From Crotophaga sulcirostris (Eukaryota; Chordata; Aves; Cuculiformes; Crotophagidae), in contig VYZB01000169.1 of NCBI GenBank assembly GCA_013397455.1, positions 898,717-962,716 of the forward strand: a DNA stretch of 64,000 nucleotides, written 5' to 3'. The position numbers and the translations under genes are program-made. The notes beneath the pieces are model-generated. The model saw only the letters and a list, made by a program, of their open reading frames with translations, did no database searches and was not told the DNA's origin. Shown here one piece after another: positions 48,001 through 60,000 of this stretch; the stretch's first letter is position 1, and the number at the start of each line of letters is the position of its first letter.

Positions 48001-51000
48001 GGGAGGTGAGAGCTGACATCTCGAGGAGTTGGTTTTGAAGACTGTGACATAGAAGAATGCATCACTTCCATTGGTAAAATAACTGTCCTAAAATTTAGTT
48101 TTTTAAAATACTGACTTGGAGAGAGATTCTTGCCCAACAATGTAGGTATAACAAAAGGGTCTAAATTAGGAGCAGTTTCCATACGTATTCAGTTGGAGAA
48201 GACAGGTATTCAGATTAGTCAGTGATCAAGGCTCCCAACAGAGGTGCTCTGAATCACTGTCTTTGAATCTCTCTCTGTCCTTGGATCAAGACATCTGGAC
48301 TGACATAGCAGGTCATCCCTCCATGAGACTCTGTAGACTCTTGTCTCTGGTGGTGACCAAATGGGTACCCAGGGAAGAGTATTCATCCTCACTAAATGGT
48401 ATGAATATCTTGTGGCAATTACCCCACTGATTAAGAAAGCGATCTATTCATCAGCATTCCTCCCTACTGAATTAGTTCTGAAATGAATGAAGAATGCTGA
48501 AAAGCATTCTTGTTTCAGTCATCTTGCTTGCTTGCTTTACAGTGCAAATCTTTAGTGAATTAAATGTTGCAAAACTGTTGTGACAACAAACTGAAGACTG
48601 CAAGAATAAGCCTTTCTGGGATAAGAGCACTGGAATGGCTTATGGAAGCTGTTGAATTGCTTTGCTTTTAAACTTGGTTTTTTTTCCTTCCTCTAGCTCG
48701 ATTCTTGGTACGTTATTTTAAATGGCACAGTGGAAATCACCTATCCTGATGGGAAGAGTGAGAGTCTCTGCATGGGAAATAGTTTTGGGATTACTCCCTC
48801 TCTGGAAAAGCAGTACATGAATGGAGTAGTCAGAACCAAAGTAGATGATTGTCAGGTAAGATAACAATTTTGTACAATTACCTCGTATTTTTAAACATGT
48901 AATAAAAGAAAACAGACTCCTTTTGTCTTCGGCAGCAGTAGAAAAAACGAGGTTGACATTTTATGGGTCAAGGGCTCTGCTGATGTTGTTGGCTGTGCAC
49001 TCTTCAGTAGCAGAGTTTTATTTCATACTGTTGTGTGAGAAAGGGAAACTTATGCTTTGTGCTGAAATATAAGCTTAGTCTACCCCATGTGTATGAGATT
49101 GACATGCAGTAAGAACAGAGAAGTAGAAAATATCCATTTCCAGGGCTTACAGGCTTTGCTCTCTATATGTTTAGCCCATTTGAACAACCTTTTGGAGATG
49201 TAAGAGGGTGACCAGGTCTATTTGTCTTTTGACTTTCTCTCTTATGTGGCTGGGCAGAACAGAGTTGGGTTAGTATCAAATGGTGTGTTGTCATGATTGT
49301 GTTGAAGCCAGAGATGGAGGTACATTCGTGTTTTGGATATTTATTAACAATCCTGTGGTGTTTCGGGGCAGTTTGTGTGTATAGCCCAGCAAGACTACTG
49401 GAGGATTCTGAATCACGTGGAAAAAAACACTCATAAAGTGGAGGAGGAAGGAGAAATTGTTATGGTAAAGGAGCACAGGGAGCTGGATCGCAGTGGAACC
49501 AGGAAAGGACACATCGTAATCAAGGTAAATTTCTTTCTGTGCCTTCCATTAATCTATTAGTAAATGATATAATAAACTTAATTTACTAGTAAATAAATAC
49601 AATTTCAGTTTGAATCTAGAACACATACTCCCATTTTGTCTGTCTCAACTCAAAAAAATTGATTGGAATTTATGTTATATTACAAATTTACTTCCATCTC
49701 CCTTTGAATAAAGTTAGACCTGTTCGGCATATGGGTTGCGTTTTGTATCGTGAGCACTCTGTGCATCTTTCTATGTTGACCTGTGTTTTGTTACCCAGAA
49801 GAGGAGCTTAAACTGTTTGTTAAAAATAAAATGAAGCAAAGTTAAAAATGGTTTTAGCCAGGTAATATCTCTGCAAAACATTTGGATTGAGAGAAGCATG
49901 AAGGATTGAGTTAAACACATTAGTGTGCTTTCTCCTGGGTTTACCTTCCTGAGATTTGAAAAGGGAATGTAGTGTTCACATGGTTTTATGCTGAGATACT
50001 CTCTAGAGAGAGGTAATGACAAGAGATATCAGTTATTATTTTGTGTTCAATTTTTAAGGCAACACCCGAGCGACTCATCATGCACTTAATAGAAGAACAT
50101 TCTATTGTGGATCCAACCTACATTGAAGATTTCCTTTTAACGTACAGAACATTTTTAACAAGCCCTCTGGAAGTTGGAAATAAACTCCTGGAATGGTTCA
50201 CAGTTGACAGCCTCAGGGATAAGGTTGGTCTGAGTCTGAGATTGGTATTTCGGGTGAAAATGCCTGATAAACTAGGATTATGCTCCAGCTATTTTATATG
50301 AACTGTTTTAAAGCAAAGTATTATTCCTTAGTATCAGGAAGGGATTCTCCAATGTGGTGTATGTGTATAGTGTACTATCCTGAATTAGGCAGGACACTGC
50401 TTCTCTTCTGCAGAACCATTAATACTGTTTTCTATTTATTTTTATTTATTCTCTGAAATTCTTTTCACTAGAAATGCAGGGAATTGTGTTTGTGATCTCT
50501 CAAACTCACTTTCTTTTCACAACAGCATTGTCCTTGCCTTCAATCCTTTTCTACTGCAGAACTTTTCAGTATATTGAGCACATTTTGTTTGAGCAGCTTA
50601 TTACAAAGTTCTGTACCTAAAATAAATCCTACTCAACCCAGGTGCAGTTGATAAAAATACTTCTATAAATAGAATGAGTTCAACTTGGTGTAACTGTATG
50701 CACATACACATGAAAAATGTTCATAGTCCGGAACTTGTATCCATGTCCAATTTATTGAAAATTATGGCAGTAAAATTCTTAGCCAACGGTTTTATGTGAA
50801 GTAGTGTTCAGCTGAAGGAAACCCAACAGACTGTCAAAACACTGTATTTTTGAGTAGGAAATTGTCTGGGGTCCTTTGCTGTGGTTACTGCTTCTCTCCT
50901 TACCTTTTGCCGTGCTGCTCATTTTGGCAACTACTGGGTTTTAAGAAAAAAAAATGTAAAAGGGAACTGTCTCGACAAATAAAAGGAAATTGCTTTTAGA

Positions 51001-54000
51001 AGAGAAAGTGCTAAATGTTAGCCTTTCTTATAACATGGATGGATGGAATAGTTGTAAGACTGACTGTCAATGGATGGTTGTAGTTCTGTACCACGCACAA
51101 AAGCAACCTGAAGATTTAACTAAAAGTTCTTAAAAGAAAGCTCTTTATTATCACAATGTACTTCCTAGAATAATGAGATCATTAGGATGCTTTAAAAAGT
51201 AAGTTTTATAAACAACATAGTGAAGATTCACTGAAGATGGATTTGTGTACCAGTAAGTACTGGGTGATGCAGCCAATTGGGTACAAAAATGTGTGGTTTT
51301 CTGTTTTTCATTTGTTTCCACAAATAAAGGAAAAGATAAGATGATTTCAAGTATAAATGTTTTCTGCTTCTGTTGATGTTGTTCTGGCGTGTCCTTATAT
51401 TCTTCTTTCCTTATAGATTAAAGAAGAATCAGAGACTCCTTTATATATACTTTTTTTTTTTTTAACAGGTCACCAGAGTGGTCTTACTGTGGGTGAACAA
51501 TCATTTTAATGACTTTGAAGGAGATCCTGCTATGACTCGATTTCTGGAGGAGTTTGAAAAGAACTTGGAAGATACGGTAGGAGCAAAAATGAATGACTGT
51601 CCTACTTTCTAGTGGTACATGCTTTCATTTTCCAGTGTGTTGCCAGTGACTAACACGTTGTCATCTGTAAGTCAATAGATGGTTTTTGCCATGAACGTAT
51701 TTGTTCTTAAACATATTTTTAGATATAAAACCTCTATAAAATAGCATATATAGCACTTGTGTTTTTGCGTTACTGTAAAAGAGGACAAGGTTTGCGTAGT
51801 AAGATTTGGATAAACGGTACCTTAGAGTCGTGGAATGGTTTGGGTTGGAAGGGACCTCAAAGCCCACCCAGTTCCACCCCCTGCCCTGGGCTGGGTCTCC
51901 TCCCACTGGGTCAGGGTGCTCCAAGCCCCATCCAACCTGGCCTTGAACACCTCCAGGGATGGGGCAGCCACCACTGCTCTGGGGACCTGGGCCAGGGCCT
52001 CCCCAACATCACAGGGAAACATTTCTCCCTAAGATCTCGTCTCCATTTCCCCTCTTTCAGCTGAAAACTCTTCCCCCTTGTCCTGTCCCTGTCCACCCTG
52101 ATCAAGAGCCCCTCCCCAACTTTCCTGGAGCCCCTTTTAGTACTGGGGGTCTGCTCCAAGGTGTCCTTGGTGCCTTCTCTTCTCCGGGCTGAACAACCCC
52201 AACTCCCCCAACCTGTCCTCAGAGGAGAGCTGCTCCAAGTCACGAGTCCTTTTTCTGACACTTGTTTTCGTTTTTGTTTTTTTTTTTTACTACTGTTTTT
52301 CCAGTAAAAGAAACATTGCACTACATTTTGTCTTCTCTGTTACAGAAAATGAAAGGACATCTCAGATTGCTGAATATTGCCTGTGCTGCCAAAGCGAAAT
52401 GGAGGCAAATTACCCTACAGAAACCTTCTAGAGATTCACCACTGTTTTTCAGCCTCCTTGGAGGAAGTGACAAGGGGTTTGGTATTTTTGTAGAGACTGT
52501 GGAAGTGGGCAGTAAAGCAGCAGAAGCTGGACTCAAGCGTGGTGATCAGGTAAAAAGAATAAAGTTTGCTTACAATATCCATCTCTTTACTGTGGGTTTA
52601 ACCAGTATTTTTTTAATAGTGTTCCCAACAAAAAATAATATGCTGTTTACTAAGAGTGGACCGCTGGCTTGTATTCTGTTGTGTGTTCAGCTTCAGTTTA
52701 CATGTGCTAAATGGATTTCAATTCAGTAGTTTTCAAAATATTTTAAATATTTAAATATTTCAAAAATTGAATGGGAAAATAAACCAAATTTTGATTATTT
52801 TAGGGAACTTTCCGATCAGAGGTACGGTTAAGTTGAAGCTATCAGATTGTTTTGTTGGATTGATTCCCACTACTGTAATTCATCCCAGTTTACTGAGGCT
52901 GGTGGAACAATGACAGTTCACACCAGGTGGGGATTCAGCCTTCGATACATGATCCACTGTTTGTGATTTGGGTGCAGTTCCTTATTGCAAGAATGTCATA
53001 TTATCACAGAAAATACATTTGCTTAAAACATTTGTCAAGGAGAAATGAAGGATCCTGGTTTGTTTATATGATATAACTTCACTGACATGATGAAAATATT
53101 TATTTTACGGGGAATGTTTTCATTCTACAACTGCTTTACAGATTATGTGATAAGTTCTGGAAGGTTCATACTGCGCCTGTATTATCACCTTTGTGAGTCT
53201 GTCAAACAGTTGTCCTCTTAACAGTCCAATTTTTATTTCTTCTTAAAGATAATGGAAGTAAATGGGCAGAATTTTGAGAACATTACCTTTGCAAAAGCTC
53301 TGGAAATTTTGAGGAACAACACTCACCTCTCCATTACCGTAAAAACAAACATTTTTGGTGAGTAGACTTTATGTAGACTGTATTTTTGTGTATATGAAGA
53401 AAAACTCCAGATTTTCTGGCTTTAGAAGTGAAGAAAGATTCCACTTTCTTCTTCCGATGTGCTCTAGGAGTGCAGAGTCGTGCAGAAGTCCTCTCGTTGC
53501 ACCTCTGTTTGCTCCAATAAGTTCTTGTATGCCAAGGGCTGCACGTTGAGTGGCACAAAGCCAGCATAGCCAGCTCTTTACTCCCTGAGAAATCCTCAAA
53601 TGCCTGGTTAAGCAGCTTTAGTGTCCCTGCATGCGATATGGCTGAAACATAGCCAAGGGATCTGGGCCAAAATGTTTTCGCCAAGAAACAGCAAAAACAT
53701 AAAACTGGGCTTTCGTAAAACTTTTTATAATGGCTATAAAAGAATGATAGGATAAATTGCCTTCATATCTAAAATTGAAAAGGGAATATAAAAAGTGGAA
53801 CGACATATAAATGTTGCCTTTAAATTGTCAATGTGAATATAAACGCATAAATACCTCTTTAAAATCTCAGTCAAATCATCTGTGCTTCCTCCGTAAGCCT
53901 GTTCAGGCAGCAGAATAACCATGGCTACAGAAAGAACGAGGTTGTGCACGAGGCAGCTCCTTCCTCTGTAGTTGTGCCTGAGACTTTCTGACAGTCTCCT

Positions 54001-57000
54001 TTTATTTTCTGCCTCCAGTTGCCTGCTCTTGGTCACTGTTGATTTTCTTTTCAGTTATTATTTTCTGTTTATCTCTGTGCAGCTAAAAAAAAGTTTCCAG
54101 ATCCTAGCAGTTCCTTATTAGTGTAATTCCAAAGAGGCACAAACCAGCCACAATAGCTGGTGATCCAGACTGGTGTGCAATGACAGAAAATAAAGCACAG
54201 CTGTAACTGAGACAGTGATAGGTTGTTCATTTGTATTATAAATGTAAGCAACATGTTTACGAGTGGATTCTAATCTCTTCCTGCTAGCTGATGGAATTTC
54301 AAAGTGATTTCACTGATAAATGGTAATGAATTCGTGTCTTGAAGCTTTTTTCAGCATTGATACTTATTATCCTGTCTCCTTAATTGAGTGCTAAGTGCCT
54401 GGTGCTGACAGTGAGCGATTCCCGTTGTTCTATTTGAATCTCTACTGTAAAGGCTTGTAGCCTTAAATTTTGTTTCATTCTAGAAATATGCAATTTGTCT
54501 GGGACTTCCTGTACAGAAAGTCCTGGTTGCCTTGCTCAGAGGGACAGTCTGAGTAATTTGCTCTGTACAGTTCTACATTTTACCAGTATCACCCTGTTTC
54601 CCTGTTTTCAACAGAAAATACTGAATTTCTAACTTGAATAGTTTCAAAATATTTAAAAATATTTTTAAAAGCTCTTTAAAAAAACGGTTTGTGTTGGCAA
54701 ACCAGTTTGAACAATTTGTTTTCACCTTTTGTATGTGGGAAGACACACAAAGAGCATAATAAACGCTGTCTTTTCCATGGAATTATATCTTCGCCAGTGT
54801 CAGTGTTGGTAACAGGCTGGCTTAGTTTGATAAATGCAATAGGAAATTTGAACAGCTTCTGTTCAGTAGCATTTCTAAAAGCAAATAAAGGCAGTTTTGG
54901 AAAACATCAGTCTGTCTTGCAGTTATTCTTGAGGAATTGACTGCACTCTGTTACTGAAGACAAAAAGAGTCACTAAATACGTAGAGCTGGTTGCTGTGAA
55001 ACGTGATGTTTCATGGAATGGTTTGAGTTGGAAAGGACATAAAGCCCATCTAGTTCCACCCCCTGCCATGGGCGGGGACACCTCCCACTGGATCAGGGGG
55101 CACCAAGCCCCATGCAACCTGACCTTTTGTTCACTTTTTGTGCAGGATTGTGGGAAGCAAAAGATTTGAGGGAAAAGAAGAATTCACTGTGAAGTCGTAA
55201 GTGTGCAAAAGTAAATTGTAATGATTGTCTCTTCTCTTACAGTGTTTAAGGAGCTGCTGTGCAGGATAGGACAAGAGAAGAATGGAATTCCCCATATTCC
55301 AAAAATTGCAGAGAAGAAAAACAACCGTTATTCCATCCCAGATATGCCTGGAGATGTAGAACAAATGTTTCCTCGTGAAAAAGGGAACAAGAAAATGAAA
55401 GCAAACACTGTATCTGGCGGGAGAAACCGGATCAGGAAAATCTTGGACAAGACCCGGTTCAGCATCTTGCCTCCAAAACTGTTCAGGTTTGTTGGATCTG
55501 GTCAAAAAGTTATTGGTCCTTGTTGTGGTATTTTAGGTGCTTCATATATTCAGTCATGATGTCTGTGCTGCTTTTCTTTTTTTTTTTTTAGAAAGAAGGG
55601 TAGCAAATCTGACTCATAAATGCAGAACAAGACCAAAATGTCTTTTCTCTCTCAGTGACCACTTCCAAATCTGCTTTTTCCTCTCTCCTTGCTTTGAAAG
55701 CCTATCTACAATGTCTAATTAAAACATCCGAGCGCCATTATTCTTCTTGGTTTTGTTCATCCCAAGATGACTGTAGGGAGCCTAATGCACAGAACTGAAA
55801 CAGAATTGTTTTGCAGTGATGGTAGCGTGAGCCAGTCGCAGGACGACAGCATCGTTGGGACGCGGCAGTGCCGGCACAGCCTGGCCATCATGCCCATTCC
55901 AGGAACGCTCTCATCCAGTAGCCCCGATCTGTTGCAGCCTACAACAAGCATTCTGGACTTCTCTAATCCTTCAGGTAAAACAGTGTTGGCTTGGTTTGCA
56001 GGATGGTTACAAGGCAACTGGTTCAGGGGGGAAATTGCATCTTCTACCAACATCAGACGTGCTGAGTGCAGTTACCCATATATCTTGTGGCCCAAGCAGG
56101 TACAAACTGGAGATTTGCTGAAAATCAGAACCACCTGAGCCTCTCTCTTGCTTTTTTTGTAATGTGACACTTGGCTTGTTTTAACAAAGAAAGGTATTTT
56201 GCCATCTTTGGGTTACTGGAGTTTGCCAGAGCTCTAGTGGAAACAGGTTGTCCTTGTCTGCACCTTTCTTTTTATCTCTTCCCAATACCAGCCCTCCTGG
56301 CAGTGTCACTTGTCCGCCCACTCCCTCTGATTGTGTATTTCAGCAGTATTGTGGATGGAACAGGACTGCCATGGTACACACAGTGAAATTCATGTTTGCT
56401 GTTTCACAAACATTACTTATATTCCCCTGAAAACCTGATAAATGGTTTGAGATGTGTAGTCTGTGCTTTTGTTGCTGTTACTGTAGGGATACAATTCACG
56501 GGTGGCTGCAGGAGGCATTTGTTGTTATGTGCAGGTGCCTGTAAACGTGCCAAGTCAGAATATTATTTCCCTATTTCAAGTGTAAGTTCTGTGCATAATT
56601 ACATGTTCTGTAAGGTGCCTTGTGATTCTGGATGTTTATGTAAACTTGTAGATTTCCCCTTTAAAAGGGATGTACATGGATATGACCTCTCTGGTGCGTA
56701 AATATCCATAGCAAAAATGTTTCCTGTCTGCTGCAAACCCAGGTTCTTGCTGTCTGCATGACAGCTACACACATGTTCTCTAAGCTTCTTCATTTAATCC
56801 CGTGCAAGTCACTGCATAATATGAGATGCTGGTAGAGCAAAGCTAAGAAGGGCTAGTTAAGTTTACAGTAACAAATATACTGCTATTTTTGAATAGCAGA
56901 GAATACTGAAATATTTCTGCGTACACTTGATAATTTTTTGAACATCTCAATCTTGGTTTGGTGTTGACAGAGTGTTTTTTCTTTTTTCCCTACCGCAGCT

Positions 57001-60000
57001 GTTGGGTTTTACTGTAAGTATCCTTATGTGCAGCATCCTGTGGACCTTAATATTGCATGGCTTGCCTGTTCAACTTAACACTTTCATACGTTGCGTTGAC
57101 ATAGTTATCACCGTTAGGGCATTAGGCAGTCCTGTGCCCTGGAGTCTTCCCTTAAATACAACAAATCCCTCAGCTCTCTTTCTGGGCACAGTGCTGTGCT
57201 GAGGCCAAGACCTGCATTTGATTCCTGTTTCCACCACCGACACACGGGTTGACCTTTGGCAGGTTACTTTGCTTCTCTGTGACCTTGCATGGCAGGAAGG
57301 AAGTTGCTCACATCCCTTTATAGCAACTGAAGTTTTAGGTCAAAATGCAGTTTGAGATTTAGTTCGCTTGTCTGTTGGACTCTGTGTAACTAAAACTGTG
57401 TGCATGCAAACTTGAAACGTGTTTTGTACTGTCAGCACAAGCTGAATAATGCATAAGAAAATAATTTTTATTAATGTTTACCTGCTTAAAAGCAAAGACC
57501 ATGAAGACAGATGTGTGCTTGTAATGTTTCCCTCACCTGTCACAAGTTACACTAAGTTTTAGTTGCATGGTGATTTTTTTTCCTTTTTTACCCTCCAAAT
57601 TACATTTCAGTTTTGTTTTATACCTTGAGTGTGTTCTGGTTTTCAGATGTGTTGATACCAAGATATAGATGTTTGCCTGTTCTGTCAATTTATTATGGCT
57701 TTTATGAATGCAGGCATTTCCCCAGTTATTCCATGTGTCATTTTCACCACTTTCACTCTGAAATAAGTAGATAGTATTTATTTCTCACTTTTATTGCTCC
57801 CAGTTATGTATGCATGGAGCTTTTTTCTAGTCCCCACCTATTAATGAGACTAATCTGGTGATGTATCACAGTATTACAGGGTTGGAAAGGACCTCTGAGA
57901 TTGAGTCCAACCTATAACCTCTGAGATCATCAAGTCCAACCTATGTGATTGTCATAATGATGTAACTGTTGGTAGAATTAGTTTTCAATCAGATCTTTTT
58001 TTCTTTAACATCCTGTTTCAGCCCATCTTCCAATTTATTTACAGTTGCTGTTGAGGCTTTTTTTTTTCCCCAATGGGCAGAAACTTTTGAAGCTGGATCA
58101 TAAACTACCTGCTCGCTTTTTGCCCTGAATTTTCTGCTACTTGCCCCATAACACCATTAGGTCCTGATGCAAGAAAAGATAACCCCAAGGCCTCTGCCCC
58201 GTGAGGAGAGATCTTCATTTCGTCAGCCGCGGCGCTGCCGCTCCGTGCCGAGGTTATGAAGGGCGGCTCCGATAACCGGGAGGGAGTGAGGCTGTGTGGG
58301 AGGTTGCTGCTGCCATAGCAGCCCTTCCCTTCTCTCCTCTGGAATCCCTGGTACAGAGTTAGTGACACATCTGCCTCCACCGTGGGTTCTGAATAGCTGC
58401 AGGCTCTGGAGACGTGGCTGAGGGCTCCGTGAGAGCCTCCCACCTTCACAGGTCTGCAGAAAACCTGTGAAGACTTTGTATTTGCAATTTAGGGAGCCAG
58501 GAAACTCTGCTTCCCGGAGTTTTACATTAGTGTGGGCTATGACTCTTGACTTTTTTGTTTCCCAGTGAGTTTTATTTTGAAAATCAAGCCTTTTGCAGTA
58601 ACTACTGGAGCAAATTATTTACAGTCATCAAGCTGTAGCCTAAACGTGTGTTTCTTCAGATATTTATTTCCTGCTGTAGGCTGTCTCAGATAGAACTGTT
58701 CTCTAATGCATTTATAATACATAAAATGTGCTATAAATAACTACCCTAGCCAAAGAATTAACTGCTGGCAGCAGCTGAGCTCCCTCAGGGGGAGAGACCA
58801 AGTGTAAAAATTTGCAGCTAGTTATGGGAGCAGCCAAATCTCCTTTCCTCTTCACGTCCTCCTGCCCACAGCCCATCCACACGTGCTTGATGGCTTCCCG
58901 GCCCTGGGGAGAGTGTCCTGGCACGCATGGTGGTGCTGGCTCTCATGAAGACAAAAGAGCCAAAGAAGGAATGATGCTGCCAAAGTAATACATCTAGATG
59001 TCTCGTGCTTTGATTGTGGTCATAGGGCAACATGTAAATTAACTCAGTTGTGGAAATGCAGAGAGGACAAGAGTTCTTTTTTACTCCACTCAAAGTTAGG
59101 GGAAATGACTGGATATTTTCAGGAGTATTAAGTCCAGCATGACTTTTTTTTTCTTGCTAGCTGTTTATTTATTTTCTGGCTATCAAATAATACAGTAAAT
59201 GATGTTGTGTCTTCTCAAGGGAGAAGTAGCTTCATACCATAAAAGCGGTGTTTGTTCTGTTATTTTAGATATCCCGGATCAAGTAATAAGGGTTTTCAAA
59301 GCAGACCAGCAGAGTTGTTACATTATCATCAGCAAAGACACTACAGCAAAAGAGGTGGTGAGTCACGCCGTGCACGAGTTCAACTTGACGGGAGCCCCGG
59401 AGACCTACTCCCTCTGTGAGGTGTCTGTCAGCCCCGAGGGGGTCATCAAGCAGCGGAGACTCCCGGATCAGTTCTCCAAACTGGCCGACAGGATTCAACT
59501 CAATGGACGGTAAATTCACCCTTGGTTTGATTTCAGTTGGGATTTATTGGCCTCTGCCTTTTAGAATTGAAACATCCAAAAGAAACACTGGGGAGGGATG
59601 TTTTAATTAAAGTACACTGGTGTCTGTTAGGAGAGCAAGCAAGTAAACATCAGTAACTTACAGTTCCCTCTCTTTTCTTCCTTGTTTCACCTTCCTCTTC
59701 TGCACCCCAAATCCCCCTCCCTATGACTACAGCCAGCTTGCTTGATGACAGCTGGGCTTAGCAGTTCAGGATAACTTACATAGTGGCTTACGCTTAAAAA
59801 GACAAAAATTATGTCTGATGCTTTCCACATGTACTTCAGGATTAAAACATGCAATTAATTTCTTTCCCAATGATGTCATGTTGCAATGAACCCATACTAA
59901 CCTTCCATTTTTATGTAAACTTTCTGAATGTTTCTGAAATGATAAGTGTTTCAGTTCTATCTGATGTGCTGATCCGTACCAGAAGAAAGTTTATTAAGTA

